A stretch of DNA of 64,000 nucleotides from Eucommia ulmoides. Its lineage: Eukaryota > Streptophyta > Magnoliopsida > Garryales > Eucommiaceae. Every line of letters starts with the position of its first letter. The stretch's first letter is position 1. Position numbers and translations under genes: made by a program. The stretch covers positions 55,259,231 through 55,323,230 of the forward strand of contig CM028329.1 of NCBI GenBank assembly GCA_016647705.1, in the 5' to 3' direction. The notes beneath the pieces were generated by a model. The model was given only the letters and a program-made list of their open reading frames with translations, was not told where the DNA came from and did no database searches. Below, piece after piece: positions 34,854-45,299 of the stretch.

Positions 34854-36403
34854 ACCATACACTTCTTGGGAGGTAACCCAAGGCGAAAATAAGTTAAATC
34901 CATCACAACCAACTTGATTCGGAGGCTAGATTCTATCACCTCCTAGGTACGTGTTTTAAACCCCCATCTTCAATATCATGCTTTATGCTTTCATTGGGAT
35001 CACTGATACATCGTTAAGGACATTGACTATTTTAAGATTGGCGGTAATTTGTAGAATGTTAGTATGTTTTACTGTTTAACCGTATTGCATGCTTGTTTAG
35101 TCTAGAATGTTTTTGTGTTGTTGTTGTTGCATGCTGAGTTTTGCTTTCATCTGGGCCGTTCCCAATGATGATATTACCCCCTAGTTGTTTTTCAAGGTCA
35201 AGGGTAACACCCATGCATGTGTGTTCTGTTTGCTTGACAATGCGTTTTGATGAAAGTTATTGTGGATCCTAATTTGCACGAGCACATAGACTCAATATAT
35301 TTCTATTCAATTGATTTGAGGCCGATTATCGATTAGCCAAACTCATGACAATTGAAGGATTCTAGAACCTGATTGAGGGGAAATTTGAGGCGAAATCCTA
35401 GGTGAGGTAGTTCAGGAGATATGATTTAGGCATTCATTTTGTCACTTGAGTCTTTTAAGCTTACCATGTTATATGTTTATCCATCGTTACCTTGTCGAAG
35501 CCTAAATGCCATTTCAATTCTGATCACATAAACAAATACCCTGGCCAATTAATCTTTTTCCAAACCTATATCACTGAATTTAAAGCACAATTTGAGTGAA
35601 TCAAGTTAGCATTCGTATATGCTACTTGAAGTGAGCGGTTGGGTTGAGGGAAAACTTCTGATTGGTTTGGTATTCGAGTACTCACTTGTCATTTTTTTTT
35701 CCGTTTTAACCATACCTGTAAAATTTTAAAAATCGAATAAGTTTGGGGGTATGGTAAGTTGAAATTTTTTTTTATGTAAATATTGGTAAATTTTGTTTCT
35801 TTTGACAAGTGAGTACGTCGGTCTTAAACGTATGTTTAGAATTATTTCCAATTTATCTATGAGGGTTCGAGAGTGAATGTGTCAAGCGTTGAGACTTGGG
35901 TAGTGTTAAGTTAACGGCGTTAACCCGTTTTCTATTCCGATATACCCTTGGCCAAATGTTACAAAACCGAACCAAGTCCTTTTGATCTTTATGAATTACT
36001 CAGCCTACATTAGTGAAGAGTGAAACCGAATCAGGCATTTGGATATCCTATTCCTTTATGGTCTAAGTCGTGAGTTTCGTTGGTGGATAATCCAATCTGA
36101 TCTTGAATAGCTATATTATTAAGTCTTGCGCACACACGTTGGAAGGATATAGAATGGCATTTACCATTATTGAATGTCGAAATTCTAGAACACCACATGG
36201 TGCATTTTACCACCTGAACTCGATATGACTAGGGGTTGTTGAGGGAAAAATATTTTGGTCGATAAAAGAATTCAAAACTCAAATATCGTTATGTTTAGAT
36301 TGTTTGTGTTTAGGTTGTTCATGTTATTTAATTTAGTCATGTTTTTTATTTTAGTGTGAGTGTTTTGCTTGAGGACTAGTAAAATTTCAAATTTAGGGGT
36401 ATT

Positions 36404-37611
36404 TGATAGGTGTAATTTACCTATCTATTTCCAAACCGAATTTGATAGTTTTCGAGTGTAATTATAATATTTTAATACGTTTTAATATATTTTTATTCTT
36501 TTGTATTAAAACAGGTGTGTTGGGTGAAAAAAAATGAAAATGGATCATAAACGATCAAATTAGATCAAACCGACTTAACCACCGCCGCGGCGGTGACTCT
36601 CTACACACTTTAGATATTTATTTAGAGATTTTTGAGTCCTATATCTTCCTCCTCTCCTCTATTTCGGCAATTAGAGAGCTCCTAGGGTTAGAATAAGGTT
36701 AAGAGATTTTTGGGGAATGCTCCACCAAATTCGAAGGAGAAGATTACGATATGAAGAATGAGAAGTGATCTCGGAATGGTTTTAGTGTCAAATCTTTGGA
36801 CTGTGGTTAGTTTCGCTCATTTCTTTATTTATTTCTTAACTTTGAATTATGGTTTGAGCATGTTTAGCTCGTTTATTATTATATATACGGTTATGTTCAT
36901 TAGCTAAACATATATTGTTTAGGGATTACTATAATTTATGAATATGTGATTTTGAAATCAGTGTTTTGTTAATGATTGTTCTTCGTTATTTGATTGTGTT
37001 TGTTGTTTCTTCTTATTTATTATGCTTGTTATGATATACTGAGAATACGAGATTTGACACTTGGGAGAAATAACCCCGAATTCGGATTAGGATTAAACAC
37101 AATGCGACGGTCTAATAACCCTGGAGAGAGTTAGAAAGTATGCAATCAATGATGTTGGGGCAAGACTTATGTGACTATGTGTTCTAAAAAACGCTAAAGG
37201 GGGACTTCGGTGTTAACGCGAAGTCACATATTCATTCACTTGTCACTCGGGAGAGGGAGTGAATAAGTTTACGATACAGAGGTTATCAAATACGTCTAAC
37301 ACCGTTAACGTAAGTTAAACGAGATCAAATGCGTATTTGTAAAAGAAGTTAATCTCTAGAATAATCCATTCCCATAAACATCCCATATTAGTAATATAGT
37401 ATAATTAGATAAATTAATATTTAGTATTAATATATTATTAATTATAAACTTCATTTTTTATCGTCTAAATAAAATTAGGTTAGGATAATTACGGTACTCG
37501 ACAATATTCTCAACTAATCCATGTGGAAACAATAGCCCTTACTCTTCTCACTCTATTAAAACTTGACCCGTACACTTGCGGTGAAAGTGGCGACGTAATA
37601 TTCTGCCACCA
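36404..37611 (+). repeat. 3' LTR of the nested element
   Basis: 1208 bp, shorter than its partner LTR (32271-33692, 1422 bp). Starts TGATAGGTGTAATTTAC after a GGGGTATT purine tract and ends TTCTGCCACCA. Confidence 0.88.
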
Positions 37612-37932
37612 ATAATCTAATCCAATCGGTGGATATTTGTATAATTGAATTTTAACACACACACTTTGGACATGATCTAGAATGACGCTTAGTATCATCA
37701 AATGTTGAATTTCTAGAACACCATATGGTGTGTTTTATTGTTGAACTCGATAGGATTGGGGGCCGATGAGGGAATAATCGTTTGACTGGTAGATAATATT
37801 CAAAACTTGCACAATATTGTTTTTAGTGTTTTTCGTTTTTAGTTTTTAATTTCGTAATGAGTTGTTATATTTTCTTGTAATTTGTGGGTGTTTTGCTCGA
37901 GGATTAGCAAAATTTTAAGTTTGGGGGTTATT

Positions 37933-39297
37933 TGATAGGTGTAATTTACTTATCTATTTCTAAATCGAACTCATTAGTTTCCGAGTATGTTTATTACGTT
38001 TTATTACGTTTTTATTCTTTTTGTTATAAATCAGGTGTGTGAGGTGATAAGGGATGAAAACGAATGATAAATGATCGAATCGGATTAAGAATGGTGGAAG
38101 AAAGGTGGAAAAACAAGTAAAAGGGCAAAATTCATAACCTGCAGCCCACCGTCGCGGCGATGAAACCACCGCCACAGCGGTCATGATGTAGAGAAGGCCC
38201 TAAAGTTGCTGAAAACCCACCGCCATAGCGGTGAGATCCACCGCTAAGGCCATGACCAAACCGACATACTCACCGCTGCGGCGGTGAACCCACCACCGTG
38301 ACGGTCATTCTACACACAGTTTAGATATTTATTTTACATATTTTGAATCCTATATCTTCTCCTCTCCTCTCCATTCATCCAAGAGAGACCCCTGAAGGTT
38401 CATAATATTTTGAGAGTGCTTTGGGGAGTGCTTAACCAAATCCAAAGGAGAAGAACACGTTGTGAAGAAAAAGAAGCGATCGTTGAACGGTTTTAGCACC
38501 AAATCTTCGGACTATGGCTAAGTTATTCTGTTTCTCTCTTTATTTTCTTAACTTCGGTAGGTTGTCGAGCATGTTTAGCTTGTTTTTCATTGTATAAATG
38601 GTTAAGGTAATGAGCTAAACGGATTTTGTCTAGGCATTAATAGTATTTATGAAATCGTTGTTTGTTTGAATTTTGTTTCGTTAATTGTTGTTCTTCACTA
38701 ATTCAATTGTGTTTATCGTTATTATTTGATTCTATGCTTGTTTAGATATATAGAGAATACGGGGTTTGACACTCGGGAGAGGTAACCCCGAATTCGGATT
38801 AGGGTAAACATAACGCTGTAATCTAATAACACGGGAGGGAGTTAGAAAGTGTGTAATCAATGACGTTGGGGGCAAGACTCATGTGACCTAGTGTCGTTAA
38901 GACATTGAGGGGGATTTCTTCGTTGACGCGAAGTTGCATATTCACTCATCTTACACTTGGGAGAGATGGTGAGTGAGTTTACAATATAGAGATTATTGGA
39001 TAGGTTGAACACCGTTATTGTAAACTAAACGAAACCAAATACGTTTTTGTAAACGAAGTTAATCCCTAGATAATCTTTTTTCCTAAACATCTCAATATAA
39101 TATTATAGTTTAATTAGATTAATTAACTTAGTATTAGTATTAATTAATTATAAATCAATTTTTATCGCCTAAATAAAATTATTGATAATAACCTCAACTA
39201 ATCCCTGTGGATACGACAACCCCTACTCCTTCCCATCTATACTAAAACTTGACCCGTAAACTTGCGATGAAAGTGACGACGTAATATTCCGCCACCA
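37933..39297 (+). repeat. 3' LTR of the outer element
   Basis: 1365 bp, preceded by the tract AAGTTTGGGGGTTATT. More similar in outline to the LTR at 28546 than to the nested pair, as expected for partners of one insertion. Confidence 0.9.
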
Positions 39298-39412
39298 AAG
39301 CTTCAATTCACCTGAGAGATAATAACAAGTGTGTAGATTTTCTTGCGAAGAAAGGAACTGAAGACGTAGTGGATCTCAAATACCTTGACTCCCCCAAGCT
39401 AAGATGACAAAT
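39298..39412 (+). pseudogene. L1-type LINE fragment 6: end of RNase H
   Basis: The plus frame LRDNNKCVDFLAKKGTED then VVDLKYLDSPKLR and a stop matches the RNase H end of plant LINEs (the REGNxxADFLAKxG block). It directly continues fragment 5 once the 28546-39297 insertion is discounted. The 3' UTR probably follows, but I see no clear poly-A tail. Confidence 0.8.
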
Positions 39413-40253
39413 CTAATCTTGAAGAGATGAAGACAGAGGTGTTTGATTGTTTCCCTTAGTTTTAATTTTTCTTATTGTGCAAAAACTACCGGATAAATCC
39501 AAAAGGTTTGGTTTGCACCAATCGATCCTGATGGAAATTTGCGGACAAATTTACCCTTATTAATGAATTTGCACCTTTCATACATGTTGTCATCTCTAAA
39601 ATCACGGAACAAAAATAGTAATAGGCAATTAATGAAACTGAAAATGAAACCTATAATTTCTTCCAACTGTGATTATTGTTCAATGATTTTTTTACACCAC
39701 ATTGATTTATAAATCATGACCTTCAAAATGAGATATTAATTTTTTTTAGTTTTGGATTATGATGCATGTGAATGTTATATATAAGATCAATAGTAATGTT
39801 AATTTTATATATAAAATTACTATAATTTGTATGCCTCGTCAGTGTTGAATATAGCATTCAATGTAATAACACAATTGATTTTGATAATAATACAAATTAT
39901 ATGAACGTGTTGAATACAACAAGGCTTACTGATAAAGATAATTTGTAAGTTGAATGTAACACGCAACAGTATTTTGATAATGTATGAAACCGTATTAATT
40001 GTAATACGAATGTGAAAACTGAAAATTCTAAAAGTACTATGCTGAATGTAATGTGAAAATTAAAAATTATGAAAATATCATATTGAATGTAACACGAATA
40101 TGAAACTAATAAAAAAAAATAACGAATGTGATATCATTTTTGTAGATCTTATTCATAAGAATTTGAATATATAAATAGATTGTGAAAAATATGTGTACAA
40201 TAATTGTTATTCACAATGCCGAGACCAAGCCAATAAAATATTTATTTATTTTT
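39413..40253. other. AT-rich stretch, no gene seen
   Basis: Possible LINE 3' UTR at first, then AT-rich sequence with loosely repeated GAATGTAACACGAATGTGAAA-like phrases between about 39840 and 40130. No supported coding frame. Confidence 0.5.
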
Positions 40254-40359
40254 GGTCCCGGCGTTCTGAATGCCGGGACCAAAAAAAATAAAATAGAAAT
40301 GGTCCCGGTGTTCGCAACACCGGGACCAAAGTGGTCCCGGCGTTCACAACGCCGGGATG
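40254..40359. repeat. Three consecutive GGTCCCGGCGTT hairpins
   Basis: Inverted repeats at 40254-40280, 40301-40327 and 40333-40359, each with an arm of about 12 bases (GGTCCCGGCGTT or GGTCCCGGTGTT) and a loop of 3-4 bases. The second has compensating changes in both arms. A half copy precedes at about 40216-40228. Arrays like this occur in subterminal regions of plant CACTA elements, but I find no CACTA terminus here. Confidence 0.75.
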
Positions 40360-40591
40360 CTCGAGCTTGGTAATTAAATTGAAAGTCGCGTGTTGTTAGT
40401 AATTTTGTTTTTAAAAAATATTTATTAGGTAAACAATTCAAAAAGAAAATACGGTAAATATAGAAACACCCAAATAATTTTTCCTGGCAAAAGAAAACGC
40501 AATTTACAATTTTGCCCATTTCCATCAAATAAAACGACTAGAACAGTTGGTCTGGAAGCAAGTCCAATTTTCTGAAGGGGACGTGAAGCTG

Positions 40592-40641
40592 CTAGAAAAT
40601 TCGGTATGGAAGTACTGAAGTGTCTTCTCGAACTATAAATA
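40592..40641 (+). promoter_or_regulatory. Heat-shock promoter of sHSP copy 2: two HSE cores and a TATA box
   Basis: GAAaaTTC at 40595-40602 and TTCtcGAA at 40625-40632, then TATAAATA at 40634-40641, about 135 bases before the ATG. Both HSE cores are identical to those of copy 1, and spacing is nearly the same. Confidence 0.82.
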
Positions 40642-40776
40642 ACAAATCAAGCCCCGCCAATTTTCCGCAAGAACCTCCAAATTAACACTGGTCAGATTAG
40701 AAATCATCTAAGGATTCAAGCGGTTTTCGTTCGTCAGGCAATCCAATTTCTAAGCCCAAGCACAGTCGAAGCCAAG

Positions 40777-41238
40777 ATGTCGATAATCCCAAGCTTCTTT
40801 GGTGGTCGCCGGAGCAACGTACTCGATCCATTCTCTCTGGATGTTTGGGATCCTTTCCGTGACTTCCGATTTCCTTCTGTTTCTTCAAGCGAGACTTCCG
40901 CGCTGGTGAACGCTCGCGTCGACTGGAAAGAGACGCCGGAGGCTCACGTCTTCAAGGCCGATCTTACCGGAATTAAGAAGGAAGAGGTAAAGGTTGAGGT
41001 TGAAGACGACAGAGTTCTGCTAATTAGAGGCGAGAGGAATGTGGAGAAGGAAGAGAAGAATGATACGTGGCACCGGGTGGAGCGCAGCAGCGGAATGTTC
41101 TCTAGGAGGTTCAGGCTACCGGAGAATGCGAAGATGGATCAGGTGAAGGCCTCCATGGAAAATGGAGTGCTCACAGTCACTATCCCCAAGGAGGAAGTGA
41201 AGAGGCCTGATGTCAAATCCATTCAGATCTCTGGTTAG
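40777..41238 (+). CDS. Class I cytosolic small heat shock protein (17-18 kDa type)
   Basis: 153 residues, intronless, the usual length for plant class I sHSPs. These are ATP-independent chaperones that form cytosolic oligomers of about 12 subunits and hold heat-denatured proteins for refolding by Hsp70/Hsp100. Visible parts: N-terminal arm with [13 protein letters not shown] and [11 protein letters not shown] (about 1-45); alpha-crystallin domain (about 46-138) ending in GVLTVTIPK (130-138); C-terminal extension with the I-x-I motif IQI (149-151) that docks neighbouring subunits. An oddity is Thr at residue 64, where the family and copy 1 have Pro (ADLPG). The ATG at 40777 matches the start of copy 1 and follows the TATA box at a normal distance. 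Heat induction is inferred from the HSEs. Confidence 0.96.
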   Translation: MSIIPSFFGGRRSNVLDPFSLDVWDPFRDFRFPSVSSSETSALVNARVDWKETPEAHVFKADLTGIKKEEVKVEVEDDRVLLIRGERNVEKEEKNDTWHRVERSSGMFSRRFRLPENAKMDQVKASMENGVLTVTIPKEEVKRPDVKSIQISG

Positions 41239-41530
41239 AAACTAAACTTTTGATGATCTCGTAGTAGAAGTATGAATAATCTCTATGAATGTGATTGCAA
41301 TTTGCGTGATCGATCTATTAATTGTGATATAATTGTGTTCCTGTCGCAAGTGTTTGATGTAATGCGATCTTGTACCGAACTTTAATGCGTTAATAATAGT
41401 AATCTTGAGCTTTGTTGGACATCTTTTTTCTTCAACTATTCTTGTGTTCTTGAGCTTGAAGACATAAGAAATCAGGCTATATGTTGCATAAATTAGCTTG
41501 TGTCCGCCTTCCTTAAGTAGATTGCCTTGT

Positions 41531-42071
41531 CAACATGTCCACGAGAATGATCCATCAATTCAATCACACCAACTTGGATTTACTTTGATATTTCCCATCT
41601 TCTAAACAGAGTTAAATTCAAGGAGGGAAAAAATGTGATATTCTGGTTCTTTTGCATTTTAGCATGCAATATGTCAAAATCGAGATGGCTACCATTGTTA
41701 ATCTGCAGGTTGACATCTCATTTCTTTATATTCATAATTTCACTGTATGTTTGTGGTGATTCTATGTTTAAGAAGATGTGGAATCTATATTATTGTTGTT
41801 CATCTTTCTCATATTCTTTTAATTTTTTTTCCCCCTTTTTTACATATGTTGGGAAAGGAGAGAAGGGGGTTGAAGAGGTGAGCTGCATATCCAGGTTACA
41901 AACTTTGAATAAAATTAAAATAGCTATCATCATCTATTTCAACCATAACTGCAGTGAAAGTTGTCACACTTACCATGATTTACTTATATAAAAAGTGAAA
42001 TTAATTGTAATTAAAAAAAATAAATTACAAAGTGAGTGGTCAAACATCGTCGAGACTGTGAATTATAATTG
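41531..42071. other. 3' flank of sHSP copy 2, no gene seen
   Basis: AT-rich. An open frame at 41635-41991 is rich in Phe, Ile, Ser and Tyr, lacks any motif I recognise, and looks like chance. The last part (about 42000-42071) matches the flank at 8570-8600. Confidence 0.5.
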
Positions 42072-42427
42072 TAAAATTTAGGAAAAAATACATTTTAAAC
42101 TCTCTAGATATTAAAACTTTTCTAAATGGTCTTTTTCCGTTTGAGCGTTTCATTTTAAACCTTTTAGGTATCAGCCTATTTTTATTCGGTCATTTTATCA
42201 AAAAATTTATCAAACATAACTGAACAGAGGGGCAAATATGTTTTTTTGCATATTTTTAATTTTTAAATGATTTTTTTTTTTTTTTTTATCTTCCCCTCTC
42301 TTTCTCTCCCGCTCATTTCTCTCTCTCTCTCCTCCTCCTTCCTTCTTTCTCCCTATCTCCTTCTCTATTCCTCCTACCCTCCTCCTCTCTCTCCCTCCTT
42401 TTGTCCCTCCCTCTCCTCGCCGGCTGG

Positions 42428-42540
42428 AACAGGGGGTGTTCACCCCCTGTGAAAAAGAGTTTGTGAACACCCCCTGTTGAAGGGGGTGTTTTCACCCCTT
42501 GTTATGGGGGTGAAACACCCCCTGTTACGGGGTGGTTCCG
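42428..42540. repeat. Cluster of ACAGGGGGTG/CACCCCCTGT palindromes
   Basis: ACAGGGGGTG-TT-CACCCCCTGT is an almost perfect hairpin with a 10-base stem. At least three more overlapping AGGGGGTG and CACCCC arms follow. The related element at 61806 has the same feature at about 62095-62175. Confidence 0.8.
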
Positions 42541-42598
42541 ACTGTCAGGAAGGGGGAGGGAGGAAGAGGGAGAGAGGAAGATATAGAGAGAGTGTTGA

Positions 42599-45054
42599 TG
42601 TAAAATATAAGTTGTAGAACGTACGTCATAAATAACCGCATTATAGAACGTTAGAGAATTTTAGGGTAAAAAATTTTTATTGATAAAAACCCAAATTAAA
42701 AGTTGAGGGTCAAATTGGAAATTTAGAAACGCAAAAATTTAAACTTGAGATTTAAATTGACAATTAGAAATCAAAAGTATAAAATGTTAGGGGTAAAATT
42801 ACAATTTTGGAACTTTTTAAAATAGAAATATACTAAAATAAGAATCCTAAAGAAAATGAAGGGAGGAAAGTGTAATTTTTTTTTTTTTTTTTTTTTTTTT
42901 TATATATATATATATATATACACATAACCACACGGCAAACCGACGGCAACCCACCGGCCAAGGAGGGACGATCGAGGGGTGACGTGGCAAGCTCAAAATT
43001 GGTTCAAACCACTAATTTCATACGTTAAAAACCCTCCTACATGCACTGAAGTGAGGAAATCGGGAAAAGAAAGGAAAACTCGAAAAAAAATCTAGAGAGA
43101 GAGAGAGGAGGAGGAGGAGGAGGACGTCGGGGCTCCGTGATCAGCGTTCCGCCGGTGAGAAAGCAGAGCGTGTATCCCGTGGCTGCATGGGTATGTTCCT
43201 GTGGCTGCTGCTGTCAAAACGATCGTGTGAAATTTCCGGTAGCTTGCTCGGTGCCCGTGGGAGGGGATGAGATCGTCAACAGTGTGATCGATCGCCGTCC
43301 GTTTTCATCGTCTGGTGAGTCTTTATGAGTATTCTTTTTCTCTATTTTTAGTGGGTGATCGGCCGTTGGTCGCCGGCCGACGGAAGTAAAGTGGGCAGGG
43401 GTGTGTACTGTTCATCAGGTGGGTAGATGTAGAGGGTCGGCGGCGGCACTGTTGGGTCGCCGGCGGAGTGAGTGTGTGTGTGTGGGGACCGTGTGCGTGT
43501 GTTTGTTCAGCTCGCCGGCGATGGCTGCAGACGGTGGCAGCGGTCGGAGCTGTTGCGACGTCCGTGTTGACGAGTGTGTGTGTGTGTGTGTGTGTATGCG
43601 CATGCCGGGTGTGTGTTGGCCATTCGCCGTTGGTGTATGGGTTTCGCGTGTGTGTGGGCCGTTCACCGTTCGTGGGTAGTGAGTCACCGGCAGTGGAAGT
43701 TGGTGAAAGAGGGGCTGTGTCGTGGGCGGCGGGAACCGGAGGAAACAAAAAACATAAAACAAAAGAAAGAAAGAAGAAGGAAAAAGGAAAAAAAAAGAAA
43801 AAAGAAGAAGAAAAAGGGAAAAAAAATTTACACCAACAACCCCAAATAAAAATCAAAACCCAATTAGCGGCCGGCGAGTGATTCGGAACAAGGTAATGAT
43901 TTCGTTGGTTAATATTTTAAGTCATTAATTATTATTTCTATCAAATTAAATTATTAGCATTAAATTTTGTAATCGCTACGATAATTTCGTAAACGCTAAT
44001 TTTAATAATATCGTACAGTTAATATTAACGTTGAAAAAAGGGGCATAAATAACAAATTTTGTATAATTAATTTAGGGAATGAGAAATATGGAATTTAAGG
44101 TCTACATTGTATGTTAAGTTATTTTAAAATAAAATATTAATTTAGGCCCTATCATTACTATGTTCGCAAACGCCAGCATCCCGGTAGGCTTTAGACGGTG
44201 CAGTTATTGTAGCACAAGAAGTGAGGTGAGTGTACTGTCTTCTTGTCAAACTATTTTCTGTATTTATATAATGACATATGTGTTTGCTTATGCTGTACGA
44301 TTTCATAAATGAGTGGATTATGTTTCTCCCTGTAAGGGGTGTGAATTATATTTCTCCCCAAAAAGGGGTGTGGATATTTCATAGGAAGGCATTCCTACAA
44401 ATGTTACGTTACCGTTGTAACTCCCGATCGTGAGGTTAAAACGATCACTATGGCTAGCCAGTGTGAGTAGTGGTAGAGTGGTGGTTTGAGATGTGACGTT
44501 TATTCATACTGGGTTATTTATTATTTTATTGAAATGATCAGTAGGATATTTACACTAGATAGTTTTGAAATGGAACTCATGAATATTGTTTTATTTCCAC
44601 TACATATATTATGAAGACTTTTACACGCTATGTGACATATAGATATTTGTGCTTGATCCATATTTAAATGATGTATTATTTAGACTGTATTTTTTTATAT
44701 ATAAAGAATGTTTTACTAAAAGAAGACAGTACACTCGCAGGCGAAATAGCTAGGAGCCGGTCCCCTACTGGGACTGGGTAGAGTCCGTTGGCGGTTTAGC
44801 AAGGGGGAATTTTGGGAGGTGCAGCTTGAGGCGAACCTAGCAGAGGTTCATTGTCATTTTTACCTTTTGCTGTATTTAAAATATCGGGGATGGGTGTGTC
44901 CCTAGTTGAAGAAGCTGTTTTATGACCTGATTTTGTGATTGTATAATTATGAATGCTTTCTGTCGCCTTCTAGTTTTAGTTTGTCGCCCAGGTAATGTCG
45001 TGTCGACGTCACGCTAGCCCCACCGGTGACGGGTGCCCGGGGTGGGGTGTGACA
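42599..45054 (+). repeat. 5' LTR of the Del/Tekay element
   Basis: Starts TGTAAAATATAAGTTGTAG and ends GGGGTGTGACA next to the primer site. Contains T-run plus (TA)n at about 42879-42920, a purine run GAGGAGGAGG near 43110, a GT-rich tract (43400-43680) and the GATCGT hairpin block at 44426-44446. Confidence 0.92.
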
Positions 45055-45299
45055 ATTTTGGTATCAGAGCCTAGGTTATAGGTTCTGTAGACTTACTAGT
45101 GCCTGTAGTGTAAAGGATTGGGGGATATGAAGACGTGTCGGTCATCTAGTCAGTAGGGGACTTTAAGATAGGGTGTCAGTAGATGTTGTTGATACTTGCA
45201 TAATAGTTAACTAACGTATATAAATTGTTGTCATTTTTCTGGTTGACCTAGTTAGTCGTTGAATTGAATTTTATGGCTGATAACAGGTATGGAGGGGGG

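Larger units (their letters stand above)
32271..37611 (+). mobile_element. Nested gag-only Gypsy element of the same family
   Basis: LTRs at 32271-33692 and 36404-37611, flanked by identical ATAAT target duplications at 32266-32270 and 37612-37616. The primer site TGGCGCCATTGCTGGGGA is at 33699-33716. The host sequence on its two sides (GGTGGATAAT left, CTAATCCAATCGG right) reads as one continuous stretch matching 36080-36110 of its own interior, proving insertion into a related element. It has a gag-like region but no pol. Confidence 0.92.
28546..39297 (+). mobile_element. Outer gag-only Tat/Athila-type Gypsy element, with a nested relative
   Basis: LTRs at 28546-29914 and 37933-39297, both starting TGATAGGTGTAATTTAC and ending in CCACCA or CACCA. 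Identical AAGCT target duplications stand at 28541-28545 and 39298-39302. The primer site TGGCGCCATTGCCGGAGA follows the 5' LTR at 29921-29938, the tRNA-Asp-like site typical of Tat/Athila. The interior has a gag-like region and long non-coding sequence but no reverse transcriptase or integrase, so it was non-autonomous. A second family member (32271-37611) sits inside it. Confidence 0.92.
40431..41530 (+). repeat. Segmental duplication unit 2 (sHSP copy 2 with promoter and 3' flank)
   Basis: Matches 5042-6190 in order and orientation. Its downstream continuation is split by the Mutator-like element at 42081-52793 and resumes at 52803-52990. Confidence 0.85.

Noticed and set aside
41635-41991. 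118-residue open frame downstream of sHSP copy 2
   Set aside because: Composition is that of chance AT-rich sequence, with no motif, no matching frame in duplication unit 1 and no promoter signal I can support.
42267-42495. Frames rich in Arg/Glu/Lys or Ser/Leu/Pro
   Set aside because: Translations of a CT/GA-rich tract and G/C palindromes inside the Mutator-like element.
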